Part shown: positions 1-10,850 of the stretch, piece by piece
How positions within the stretch are numbered: the stretch's first letter is position 1
Layout: each line of letters begins with the position of its first letter
Assembly: GCA_026874595.1 (NCBI GenBank)
Contig: CM049314.1
Location: 18,096,729-18,160,728 of the forward strand
Reading direction: 5' to 3'
DNA from: Sipunculus nudus
Lineage: Eukaryota > Annelida > Sipuncula > Golfingiida > Sipunculidae
DNA length: 64,000 bases
Program-made: the position numbers and the translations under genes
The notes under the pieces: generated by a model
Told to the model about the DNA's origin: nothing
The model's input: only the letters and a program-made list of their open reading frames with translations
Databases searched by the model: none

Positions 1-2311
1 TTAACCAAAGATTCCAATTTTTTAACATATATTAAATTTCACATTACAGATAACTTACACCAAGGGGACATTACAGTTAATCCGTGATGGGCAGGACTTC
101 TTGGAATATTATAATTCCCGGACGCAGGCTGACCGGCTAACCTTTTTTCTTCAAGGAAAGCCCTAATTTAAGCCGAGACCTTAAAGGATGGTCTAGATAG
201 GCACCTAGCTTGTCCAGGAATGAAAGGTCACGTCTCCCTTACCCAGATGTCGGGTCTCTGTCTAACACGAACGCGGCTTCGCTTGCATTTCGGCATTCTG
301 GACGTTCAACTCTTCAAGTTTCTTTTTCAGTGCTTTTCTTATTTCCAGCACTCAAGAATAGGAGAACTGCCAAGGATTCAGTTGGACTTCCATTATTTTT
401 ATTTCTGTCCAAAAATGGATTATCCTGTATAGGATGGCTACTAATAATAACACTATTAATGTCTCTCTATCCGTCTGTCTGTCTGTCTCTCTGTCTGTCT
501 CTCTGTCTACTCCTCTTTGACTTTTGAAAATCAGCAAGACCTTATTCATACGTGCTACTGTTTTCCCCATGATAGAGGTTTTTCATCTGATCAGATCGAA
601 ATGTTTCCTGTCTGTCTGCCTAGTAACTGTCCATCTATTTCGCTGTCTTATTTCCGGTAACTTCCGGCAAGCGTTCGACCTCAGGTCGTCTAGTCTGTTT
701 GTCTGTCTGTTTGTTTGTCTGCACTCTCCTGGCCACAATTTTGCCACAATCACCTTGAAACTTTCAGAGATGATGGAGAATTAAATTTCTAGGTGCCCTA
801 TTGTTTTTAGTCAAAATAGGTCAAAGGTCAAGGTCAAGGTCATCAAAACTTCTCAAAACGGTTTTTTCTTCATATCTTTGTGACTAATAGTCGTATCTAC
901 TTCAACAATAGCTCATTTTAATCGTCATTCCAAGGCCTGTCATCTGGTGTGTAGCTGACTCAAATTTGCCGTAACCATGGTAACAAATTTTGGGGGAAAA
1001 GTCATAATATTTGAAAATAAGGGGTCTTATTTTTCTAACTTTGTCAGTTTTAAAGCTAGAGTGATCTAGTTTTTTGCATCAGGTAGCATTCAACTAGTAC
1101 TACAAGATTTTATTACAAGTCTTGCAGTATCTCGTAAAATTTCTCGTGAATAGAGATATTTCGAGATTTCATTCATCTTGCGCCAAAGGCCACATTATTG
1201 CAGGAATCATTTTGAAACTGACATATCATAAGTCCTACACTAGTATCTCGAAATAGTTTTTTCATTTTTTGAATATTGCTGCTAGGGGGCGCTGCATACG
1301 ACCCTCACACACATATCATTACATTGGCCATATCTCTAAAACCCAAAGCCTCAATTACATAAACTATAGCTTATTTTTTTCCCTCTGAGTCTTTTCCATA
1401 AACTGATAATGTCATCTGGTCTCAATCTTGTGTCACTTTGTCAGTGTGTCCGTCTGTTTGTCAGTTGTCCTCAAATTTGGCTGCTTGCTGATTCTTGCGT
1501 CTCGCATATATCATTCTACAGGCCACAGTTTTTAAAGAAGCATTTGAAAACTGATGCATATTATATTTTACAAAAATATCTCAAAATTTATTTTTCATTT
1601 TCCGGATATGGCCGCTAGGTGGCGCTGCACTTGACCCTCACACACATATCATTATATTGACCATATCTCTAAAATCCAAAGCCTCAATTACAGAAACTAT
1701 GGCTTATTTTCTTTCCCTGAGTCTTCTCCATGACCTAGTAATGTCATCTGGTCTCAATCTTGTGTGACTTTGTCAGTGTGTCTGTCTGTTTGTCAGTTGT
1801 CCTCAAATCCGCCTACTTGCTGGTTCTTGCGTCTCATGTATAGCATTCTACAGGCCACAGTTTTTTTCAGGAATCCTTTTAAAACTGGTACATCTTATGT
1901 GTTACACTAATATCTCAAAACAGATTTTTCATTTTCCGGATATAGCCACTAGGGGGCGCTGCACCTTCACCTCCCCAACATATCATGTTTTGGCCATATC
2001 TCCAAAATTATAAACCTTATCTACATAAACTATCGCTAATTTTGCTCTTCTTTACCTTCGGCACTTTTGTTTGGTAATCTGTTATCTCAGATGTGTCAGT
2101 ATGTCTGTCTGTTAGTCTTTTGTGGTCAGCTTTGTCTGCTTCCTCGTTGTTTTGTCTGATATGTCATTTTACAGGCCACAACTTCTCAGCAAACGCTGAG
2201 GGTCATTCAAATAATAGAAAACCCACAATATGTTCTGTCTGCCCATCCGTCTGTCATTTCAACTTCCGGCAAGCGCTCGACCTCTGGTCGTCTAGTTTAT
2301 ATATTACGTAA
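1..2311. repeat. TGTC-rich repeat region with 333-bp tandem repeat
   Basis: No gene is visible here. The stretch has several TGTC/CTGT runs (about 470-510, 690-720, 1440-1470, 1780-1800, 2095-2115) and a GGTCAAGGTCAAGGTCA run near 825. An imperfect tandem repeat of about 333 bp recurs with a landmark reading GCNNCTAGGNGGCGCTGCA at 1278, 1611 and 1945, followed each time by a CATATCTC-AAA block. A 36-bp direct repeat centred on CTTCCGGCAAGCG occurs near 660 and again near 2260. This looks like a decayed mollusc repeat of Helitron/pearl type, but no diagnostic end was found. Confidence 0.6.
1278..1960. repeat. Imperfect 333-bp tandem repeat
   Basis: The landmark CTAGGNGGCGCTGCA recurs at 1278, 1611 and 1945, a spacing of 333 and 334 bp. 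The stretch between landmarks (calls to CACACACATATCATTA, GCCTCAATTACA, TGTCATCTGGTCTCAATC) aligns almost base for base between unit 1 and unit 2. Unit 3 is more diverged and breaks off. Confidence 0.75.
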
Positions 2312-3650
2312 ATGGGTGTAGAAAGTGATGCTTATATTTCGCTTGCAAAATCAATAATTCATCAAATCCAATTTCAGAGTCTGCATCATTTATTATGTTT
2401 ACTTGTTTGTTATGGACATTCGGTCCGATATTATGTTATAAAAAATGTAAAAAGGATCTGCTGTTTAGGGTTTAGGGTTACTCTTCTTACTCTGATGTTC
2501 AGCAAACGATGCCTGTGATCTTTGTGAAAATTCGGCAAAGACAGGGATTGTCCCTTAATGGAAATGGGAAATCACCTATAATTTTAATTAAACTTTGCTT
2601 ACCTGTGAGATAGACCTTTTCACTGATTAATCATGTTTATATATATATATTTTTTTCTGGAATATAGGCTTTTTACCTAATATTTGGTTACACGTACCAT
2701 TGGCAGGTTTAACATATCCGTAAATGATCAGACTAAGTGCAGTCAGTAGTCGGTATCAACTAAACTGAAGCATTTGTAAATCAACATGAACTCACATTTT
2801 TTGCCGACAATGCAAATATTATCTTGACTGTTAACAGTCCCGAATTTTCTCCATACAAACATATAGATGTTTTACAAGGAATATTGGGTACACAAGCAGC
2901 AACCTATAATTTCTTTTAAACCTTGATTATATGTGACATTGACCTTAAAATCGACTAATCATATGCGTATACATAATTTTTTTTCCTTGTTGGCTATGAA
3001 CTCTCCACAGACCTATTATTTGGTGGCAGAGATAATTTTTATTACAGACAAAAGAACCTTGTAGGATTGTCAATTTTTTTTTGCAGATTTTACACATCCG
3101 TTAATGGTCTGACATAGCGCTGCATTTAAAGAATGTGTATATCAAAGTAAACAAGCATTATTTAGGCTTTGAACTGTCATGGATTTACTTTATGAAAATA
3201 ATCAGATATATGGATGACTTGGGCCTTATGAACATATTTTGATTCGATATACCCCGACTTATAAGTAGAGAATAGTCACAAATGCAGTTTAACTCTTGTT
3301 TGCATTGGTCATTTGCTCGAAAAATCACCTCGTTGAGCTTTTTTGGTATAAAATAGAGCTTCTTGCAAATTATAGTTTGACAGATATACTACTCGACAAG
3401 ATGTTTATGTGTAACTGATACTATCAAGCACGTGTTTGTTTTATGTGATAACAAATTACCACGGAGAGAACATCTTTGGTGTCAATCATTACGATTGAAT
3501 AGTATGCAAAATGTACAAAACGTTCAATTCATAAATGTTTTTGTCCCAGAAATCCAACGATGAGACCTTGAGCAAATTGTGTAACCGCCTTTACTTTGTT
3601 CCGATTCTACACTACCATACAGCCACTGGATAGAAAACGCTCTAAAACTA
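2312..3650. repeat. Copy of the 3' flank of lectin gene A
   Basis: Blocks here match, in the same order and orientation, blocks downstream of lectin A. 2330-2380 (GATGCTTATATTTCGCTTGC) pairs with about 9745-9800. 2495-2640 (ATGCCTGTGAT, GGAAATGG, TTGCTTACCT) pairs with 9925-10050. About 3560-3585 (GACCTTGAGCAAATT) pairs with about 10792-10810. No lectin exon was found just upstream, in 1-2311. This is either a dispersed repeat or the tail of a lost lectin duplicate. Confidence 0.55.
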
Positions 3651-4366
3651 AAACCAATAGGTGATTTTGGATTTAATTGTGACAGTTTCTATGCATTAAT
3701 ACAACATTGATTACCAAAATGTTTGATCATCATCCCAGAAAAGTATAAGTTCTTTTATTTCATTTCATAAATTTTTCTTTTTACTCGTGTCTAGGCTTTT
3801 CTTCTGTGCGTACGTGAGAGATTCAGCCATATCAACTGATAGTTGAACAAACAAGGAGGTCCATTGCTTCGGGAAGTCTATTACTACAGTTAGTAAAGGA
3901 GATCGTTGAACAAGTATCTTGAGATGCCTAGAACGTATAAAGAACAGCTTATATTACATTAAAAAAGACCCAATAGTGAATAAGCCCCCGCAGATGTTTA
4001 GAACTATAATAAGTTAGCATATACTCGCTTGTAAAAATTATGAGAGAGATTTATACATCTTATTCGATTTTTATCTTCAGATAAAAGATGACCCGAAAAC
4101 AACACCTGATATGAGAAACCAAAAATTCCTGATAAAAGATTGTGACATTAAGCATTTTCCAATTTTTTATACATTATATATGATAATATAGATTGTAAAC
4201 AATTATTAAAAATTGTTATATATTAATGTTATGATACAAAATATATTTAATAGTATAGTGAATAAATATAACATTATAAATTTATTAATATGAATTATAT
4301 TATGTAGACCTATAAATGTATACGTATGTATATTTTTATCCGCCTCTGCTATCATTAATTATTGGC

Positions 4367-4427
<61 letters not shown>

Positions 4428-5793
4428 TATTATTATTTATATTTTTTTTATTATTATTGTTATTTATGTCAGTATCATTATTTGTATTTGTTTTTCTATT
4501 ATTGTTATTGTTCATATTCATCTATTTCTTCTTCTTCTTCTTCTTTTTATTATTATTATTACTAAATACAGACCTATGATTGAGGACTAGCTTGCTCCAC
4601 TGTTTTTTTTTCAAATAAATGTAGTTTTATCAATCCTTCTAACCTCCGGAATAAATTATAAAAAATAAATGTAAAATTAATCATTAATCATGCTTGATGA
4701 AAATGTATGTTCAAGCCTACGTATGAACATGATCGATGACTTAGTTATGGGACGTTACAAAGCAATATCACCGAAGAATGGGCGTTGCCTAGTTGAGACC
4801 GGGATCATGCCCGCATGAAGCATAAACAGGAAAACGTATTGATCATTTGTAAGTAAAAGTTGTAATAACCGTTTTATTATGTTCCAGCAAGCTCAAACGT
4901 ATTGAATCGGTGTGGTCTGAGCAAAGCTGAACCACAACACGTGAAGCGGGGTCCGCATGTTGTATGTTGTCATGAAGTTGTCTCATGAAGTATTTCGACA
5001 CCAAGTATTTGTCCTTTTAAAGGATAAAACAAGTCTTACCCCGTCTTCAGTATGAAGCGACGATGTCCTAAAACTTACTCGTCATAATGAAATGAGGTTT
5101 TTTTGTGTAAATCGAATCTCATTGATGTAAATAAAGCGGCTGGTCATAATAACATAGGTTACATAATACACGTTCTTATGCGAACCGCTGATGTTTTACA
5201 ATTTTGTTTTGTTTGTGATATAGTTAATCTATTGAAAGGGTCTGGCATAAATTAATAGGATATAAGAACTAATCGGGTAGTAGGATAGGAGTTTTACAAT
5301 GGCGCTGAGCAAAATTATGATTCCAAGTGAAAATAAATTAAAAATCTAAATCGTTCAGTGTCTGAACATTAGATGGCTCTGATGGGGAGCAAAAAATGCA
5401 TTAACGGCAAATAACAATAATATGCCAAGGTTCAGTATTGCTCTTTTGTGGTCAATAGATATGCGCAACATACAAGTGACCTGTGCCTTAGAAAAGGTCA
5501 TTAGGTATACAAAAACATTTCATACCTTCTCCTATTTTCGATTTTGAATCAAACAAAGCCTGAAATTGCTTGATTGTTCGCCTGCTAAGTGATAACAATA
5601 CACTAAATGGGGATCGGACGGTGCAAAAAGGTAAAGTTTCTGCTCTTTAAAATGGAAAATCAATGGAAGAGAGCAACCTGTTTAATATATAGTTTGCAGA
5701 GTATCATGTCGTATAACTGCTGAATACCATTAGGTGAAAAAACATGTAAATTTCCAGAGGCAAACCATCCCACAACAAACTTATATCAACGCG
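3651..5793. other. Non-coding 5' region of lectin gene A
   Basis: No coding exon was recognised. The stretch holds an AAT/TTA microsatellite at 4371-4565 and otherwise AT-rich unique-looking sequence. It should contain the promoter of lectin A. A TATA-like TTTAATATATAG lies near 5679, about 110 bp before the start codon, but no promoter can be fixed from sequence alone. Confidence 0.4.
4371..4565. repeat. AAT/TTA microsatellite, self-complementary
   Basis: A pure (AAT)n run covers about 4371-4427, then an interrupted (TTA)n/(TTC)n tract continues to about 4565. The two halves are complementary and could fold as a hairpin. Open frames here encode only Asn or Tyr runs and are not genes. Confidence 0.95.
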
Positions 5794-5830
5794 ATGAACC
5801 TAGCAATCCTAGTGCTTGTGTTATTTAAAG
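5794..5830 (+). CDS. Lectin A exon 1 (signal peptide)
   Basis: The ATG at 5794 opens MNLAILVLVLFK plus one base of the next codon, followed by the donor GTGAGG at 5831. It was chosen because it is hydrophobic, ends in phase 1 like exon 1 of lectin B, and joins exon 2 in frame. Confidence 0.8.
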
Positions 5831-7880
5831 GTGAGGATAACATTTATGGGTTAAGGTTGCTTTGGAAAATATGACTTTCTATGTTAAATTAATTTTGTTA
5901 ATCTCATGATTGGTGACTGGATTTTACCATACCACTACAACCGCAACGCAGAAAGTAATACCTTACTTATTCTACAGTACAAAGAGAAGAGGCCATTTTA
6001 ATGACACTTCGCAAATGGTTGTTAAAGGTCAGGTTCCATTTCGAACATGGAATGCTGAGGTTTTCAGCAAAAACCAATTGATTCAGTCATGTAAAGAGAA
6101 GGGACTTCTTTCAGAACGCTATACACAGTTCATAACACAGTTCAGTCTAAAGTTAAATCTGTCATATCTTTTATATTTTACCGTTCGTTAAATCTGTTGT
6201 TATTCAAGCAGGAACGGGGGCCCTTAAGGAAAGCCTGATCGACAATATTTACAAAAAGGCGTCAAAAGTGCACGCTTTAGCCGACCGAGCAATCCACATC
6301 TTTCCCGATCATCACCGACACGTTCCTTTGACATTTATGTGTTTATTCCGGTGCAACGAAGACCATACTTGCAGGGCCTTTCACGTGTACACTAACGACA
6401 GCTGTGAGCTGGTTTTGTCACCAGTTCGCGGGTACACCAGAAATAAAGAATCTTCACTGTACGCGAAGGGCGATCCAAGTGAGTCAGTGTTATGTTTTGC
6501 ACACATATTTAAAAATACTCGACATTTTGTAATACATCTGTCAGCAGCCTGTCCCTATACAATGCATTCATATTTCCTTTCAGAGTTGTGCCTCGCTGGA
6601 TTTGGTTATATGTTTGATGCGGGTTCCTTGACAGGCGAAGAACGGCAGCTGCCTTCATGTTATAAATTTATACTGAACGTCAATACTTGGAGCGGTAGCA
6701 AGGATATTTGCCGTAAGCTGGGCGGGGATCTGATCAGTATTGAATCGAAGGAGGAACAGCTGCATATACAACATATAGTTGAAAATAACTCCCATCTGAG
6801 TCTTGAAGAAAAACGTAAGCCCATCAGTATTGTTTCTTAAGTTTGCTTCTTTTGCAGGATTTTATTCATAAATATCTTTTGTTGTCGGTATTTACATGCT
6901 TACACAAAACCCAATGATCAAACCACATATATAAATGACCAATCAAATACTCCACCTATATTTAAAAAACCTACCACAGGCAATCGCAAAAAGACTATTA
7001 TCACTATCATCAAATCAAACAATCTTGCCAAACGCAGTGCCAACCTACAGCACCGCATTCAAGAAAGTGGGATACAAGGAATGCGCCACTTACATCCTCC
7101 AAAACGATGACAGTGAGCTATAACAAGGATAAAGATTGGGTACAACCAACCGTACATCAAAAGTACCCAGACAAAGGCTGGAAAAAAATTCTGAAACTCA
7201 TCCACAAACATTTCCCAAAAAACCCCACAAATTGCATAAAATCTTCAACAAAAACTCCATCAAAATAAGCTACAGTTGCATCAGGAAAATAATGCAAATA
7301 ATAGCAGCAACTAAAAATAGGATCATAACACAAAACGACCGATCCCGAATGCCCCCCCCCCCCCCCCGAAAAAAAGTTGCCCCTAGACAGAAACTGCCTA
7401 GCCACGGACATATTCTATAGAACCAGCATGATAACTGACCAACATACCGCCTGCTACATCAGATTTCCCAGCAGAAATTTCAAAACAAGATACACTAACC
7501 ACAAAAAGTCACTGCGAAATGAACGATACGAAAGTAAAAAGAACTCTATAAATAGCATGAACCTAAAAAGAAATAAGAATAGCCATTTAATCACCTTGGT
7601 AATAATCCAGAAATCTAGCACATTTAAGAGCGCATCGGGGCAATGTAATGTCCGTATTGAGGAAATTTTTCTCTATTTAAGCAACAAAAGCAATATACAA
7701 CGGATAAGTCTGAACAAGCGCAATGAGCTCATTTCGAAATGCCACCAGTCTCAAAGCCACGCAAGCGTGCTAAAAGAAAATAAAAAACAGGAAAAGCCGG
7801 ATGCTTGTGTCAGTTAACAGTTACCTAATCGCGTAAAACTATGAGTAGTAACTCATTGCTTCAACGTGTTCGACACACAG

Positions 7881-7915
<35 letters not shown>

Positions 7916-9168
7916 TATATATATATATTTGTGGGTGTATGAATATATATATACAGTGGAACCCCACAATTACGACCACCCTGGGGACTGAGCAAAGTGG
8001 TCGTAATTTGGGGGTGGTCGTATTTGTGAAACTCTTATCCTGGTCGCATATAACACGCTGATATTTAATGGGTATCAGAGTTTATCTATTGCATATCTTT
8101 AATGTGAATTTTAACAAAATATTTTACTTAGCGGAGGACCCTTATTATGATTTTTTTTGTGTGTAGCTGAACATATTTATTCATGATGAAAATTAATACA
8201 CATGTACACATACGTAGTGACTAATGATGAACAAATAATAACACTAAGGCAATACGATTACAACCTACTGAATGCATATTGAACATAATACGTGGCTGTC
8301 ATATATTTAGCCTTCCGCTTGAGTATATATTGCGTGCACTTGAGCTTTCCCGACGCTAAACTGCTGAGCCATTTGGTGCTGACTTCGCGTGGTGTTGCCG
8401 CCTTGATTAACGCTACTTTATCCTTCAAGGAGAGCTCTTTCAGAGGCATGGTTGCCTAACAGCAAGCAATTTAAATGCAAACTTAACCAGTAGAGAAATA
8501 AACTGACAACGATCTATCAGAAAAGGCAAATTAATGTGAGGGATTTTCCCCCGATGCAAGCTTTATTTATACATTTTACTGACTGCTCAATACTCAGTGT
8601 CAGTAAGGTATGAACACATTTAGGATTAACTAGGTCGTTAATTTTACCAATTAGGATCGAACAATATGTGATGAGTTGAAATATTAAGCCTGCAACCCCA
8701 CACTTAGGGTAGCTGTAATAAAGGTGATCACTGAGGGGCAATTAGCATCTGACCCAAGGTCAGACCGGCTCATTAAGTAATCAGGCCGGTGGTTACCCTC
8801 TTTGATCTATAACCTACACCTCAACGAGTCTCAACGAAGACACCGAGTCGGGAAGATATGCGGGACCAGATTAACACTCGGGTTAAGAAACCTTGTGGCC
8901 CGCTTTGATCTTTCGTTAAGGCGCCTGTGACAAGACGCAGCCATTGACTCGTGACAAATGTTGTTTCAGTACTTCTCGGCGGTGGTCGCATTAGCGGGGT
9001 CGCATTAGCGCTGGGGCCAGGAAATCTGGTCGTAATTCTGAATTCAGGGGTGGTGTAATTTTGAGTCATTTTTAAACATAAATTAACTAAAAAAAAATCG
9101 GGACCAAGCAAAATGATTGTAATTGTGGGGTGGTCGCAATTGTGGGGTGGTCGGAAGGCGGGGTTCCA

Positions 9169-9222
<54 letters not shown>

Positions 9223-9664
9223 CTGTGCGGCTATACATGCAAACCCTCTAAGATTGACTTTACTCTGTAATTGCTTTATATAAATAATGAAAACATGAAT
9301 GAATTGGTTATGATAAATACTAATTTAATAATAAATTTTACAATACAGTTTGTACGAATGCCTTTGTGACCTTATTTTGTTGGTTGTCAGATTGACGTGG
9401 TTATTTAAATAATTTCATTCAGGTCACATCAGTGCAAAAGACCTTGGTTACTGGACCTCAGGATCCGATGCTGAAAGCGAAGGGACATGGGTCTGGACAG
9501 CAACAGGAAATCCAGTAACGTACGCCCACTGGTACTACAACAGTCCAGATAACCGGAATCAGCAGCACTATCTCTGGATCGGGTACATGGCGGACCTTCA
9601 GTGGGATGATTCTTGGGGACATGCTTTCCATTACCCACTCTGTGAAGCCATCGGCTTAATTTAA
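5794..9664 (+). CDS. Lectin gene A: secreted PAN/apple + C-type lectin protein, 258 aa
   Basis: Four exons join at 5794-5830, 6212-6478, 6584-6814 and 9423-9664 with GT-AG introns, all in phase 1, giving 258 codons and a TAA stop. Residues 1-12 are a short hydrophobic signal peptide (MNLAILVLVLF). Residues about 30-95 form a PAN/apple-like module with Cys56, Cys60, Cys66 and Cys77. Residues 103-258 form one C-type lectin domain. It has the CxxGF start, SCYKF, CRKLGGDLISIES, HYLWIGY, QWDD in place of WND, and a terminal LCEA. The EPN/QPD sugar site reads SPD, and the cysteines of the inner disulfide are absent, so sugar specificity cannot be predicted. By family it should be an extracellular carbohydrate-binding or immune lectin; this is inference. 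Lectin B is its paralogue. Confidence 0.88.
6212..6478 (+). CDS. Lectin A exon 2 (PAN/apple-like domain)
   Basis: The acceptor TTCAAGCAG ends at 6211 and the donor GTGAGT starts at 6479. The exon encodes residues 13-101 and contains the cysteine frame FMCLFRCNEDHTCRAF followed by SCELVL, typical of PAN/apple modules. Confidence 0.88.
6584..6814 (+). CDS. Lectin A exon 3 (N-terminal half of lectin domain)
   Basis: The acceptor TTTCCTTTCAG ends at 6583 and the donor GTAAGC starts at 6815. Residues 102-178 include LCLAGFGYMF, LPSCYKF, CRKLGGDLISIES and EEQLHIQHI. This is the fold up to helix 2 of a C-type lectin domain. Confidence 0.9.
6884..7800 (+). pseudogene. Penelope-like element remnant: RT tail plus GIY-YIG endonuclease
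   Basis: Translated pieces follow the C-terminal part of Penelope-like retroelement proteins. First comes YTKPNDQTTYINDQSNTPP (about 6890-6955). A frameshift leads to KNLPQAIAKRLLSLSSNQ with VPTYSTAFKKVGY (6965-7070). Next is HKIFNKNSIKISYSCIRKIM (7235-7300), and finally a GIY-YIG-like stretch with CLATDIFYRT, FKTRYTNHKKSLRNERY and LNKRNELISKC (7380-7745). Several frameshifts and an inserted poly-C tract at 7352-7366 show it is dead. The upstream reverse transcriptase core is missing, consistent with 5' truncation. Family placement comes from recognising these blocks by eye. Confidence 0.7.
7884..7928. repeat. (AT)n microsatellite
   Basis: Nearly pure AT repeat just outside the left end of the Tigger/pogo-like element. 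Together with the tract at 9172-9218 it suggests insertion of the element into an AT microsatellite. Confidence 0.95.
7954..9171. mobile_element. Non-autonomous Tigger/pogo-like (Tc1/mariner superfamily) element, 1218 bp
   Basis: The ends are inverted copies. The left end starts CAGTGGAACCCCACAATTAC and the right end, read inward on the other strand, starts CAGTGGAACCCCGCCTTCCG, both followed by GACCACCCC-type subterminal repeats. A TA dinucleotide flanks each side (7952-7953, 9172-9173), as expected for Tc1/mariner-type insertion. The only coding relic is a helix-turn-helix fragment on the minus strand (8258-8449). The element sits inside lectin A intron 3 within an AT tract. Confidence 0.85.
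8258..8449 (-). pseudogene. Relic of a CENP-B/Tigger-type transposase DNA-binding domain
   Basis: The 63-aa open frame starts MPLKELSLKDKVALIKAAT and continues through KWLSSLASGKLKCTQYILKR. This spacing resembles the N-terminal helix-turn-helix of CENP-B and Tigger/jerky transposases (basic-LSxxxKxxLIKxxE...ILKxKxxY). No catalytic DDE region follows before the right end of the element. It is a truncated relic rather than a host gene. Confidence 0.6.
9172..9218. repeat. (TA)n microsatellite
   Basis: Pure TA tract abutting the right end of the Tigger/pogo-like element. Its first TA is the candidate target-site duplication. Confidence 0.95.
9423..9664 (+). CDS. Lectin A exon 4 (C-terminal half of lectin domain)
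   Basis: The acceptor AATTTCATTCAG ends at 9422 and the stop TAA is at 9662-9664. Residues 179-258 read through GYWTSGSDAESEGTWVW, TYAHWYYNSPDN, HYLWIGYMADLQWDDSWG and YPLCEAIGLI. The calcium/sugar positions are SPD and WDD instead of EPN and WND. Confidence 0.92.
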
Positions 9665-9719
9665 AATGAGATGAGAAGAAGTTAAATTCACTTGTCGAAC
9701 AATGGTTATACTGTTAAAA

Positions 9720-10850
9720 CAATGTCACTCATGTGGTTATAAAAAATGCTTATATTTCTTTTGCAAAACTAATACATCAATCTTACCAATTTTAGAGTTC
9801 ACATATTTAATTGCGTTTAACATCAGTGAGTTTATTGCACTTGTCATGAAAATTCAACCAGAAACTCTGTATAAATGTCATGTAAATAGTGTGTGGTACT
9901 TCGGGTTAATCTTCTGACGCTAAGAAATGATGCCTGTGATTTTGTGCAATTCGACGAGACAAGGAGAGTCCCCATATGGAAATGGAGAGCCACATATAAT
10001 TTTCTTTAAACCTTGCTTACCTTTGACCTTGACCATGGCACTGATTGAAATTATTGTAACATTACTGTTGCTCTTGTTTGGACTCTCAACAGATAAAAAA
10101 TTTGTTATTACACACAAAAATGTTAGATAGGTCCATAAATTATTTGAAAAATTCAGTCATTAGACGGTATACCCTTAATTGAAACATTGTCATGACTTAT
10201 CTTTTAGCAAATAATCCGATATTATTTTATATGGCGTTAGAAGTGATATCTAATGGATCTGATCTTAGCGCTTCATGAACATGATAAATGTTTTGAATAA
10301 CTCGATCAAAATGATTATATAATATTTATCTGATTGTCCACTCCAGTATTTCTCACCATTTGTATTACTTGTTTTATGGAAGTTTTGTATGTATTATTGT
10401 ACTGATCGTTACACAAAGGAAATAAATATAGCCTACTTAATTTATATATTAGTTGACAAAAATTGTTTACCAACAACGAATGATCTGATTTACACGAGGA
10501 AAATTTGAAGGAATGGCATGTAAAGCGTCTGATAGTAGACGTTAATGTTGTTTCATTTTTGTCCAACCTATGGCCCCGGTGGTCTTTGTCCAAAATAACT
10601 ATGGCAGCCAGCTATATTTCATTTTAACACTTGTTTAAACGTTGACCTTGACATTTGCACCTTGGATTAATTAATCATATGACCGGAACCCGCTGTAGGG
10701 AACTTAATTTGAGTTTCCGTATCTGCATTGTGCTGCATATGAGGAAAGCCCTAAAGTGTTTATAGCGAGACAGACTGTGGCATCGGGCTTAGACCTTGAG
10801 CAAATTCGCTACTCCTTTTATATGGGTGTTATTTTATAAAGTCATATCCC
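9720..10850. repeat. 3' flank of lectin A, shared with 2312-3650
   Basis: Downstream of the lectin A stop, blocks at about 9745-9800, 9925-10050 and 10790-10810 resemble 2312-3650 in order and orientation. No clear AATAAA lies within 300 bp of the stop; one occurs near 10421. Confidence 0.5.

Larger units (their letters stand above)
6815..9422. other. Lectin A intron 3, loaded with transposon relics
   Basis: This 2.6-kb intron is far longer than introns 1 and 2 (381 and 105 bp). Nearly all of it is explained by a Penelope-like fragment, two AT microsatellites and a Tigger/pogo-like element, each listed separately. Confidence 0.8.

Noticed and set aside
4336-4565. Asn-rich and Tyr-rich open frames on both strands
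   Set aside because: Translation of an AAT/TTA microsatellite; no gene context.
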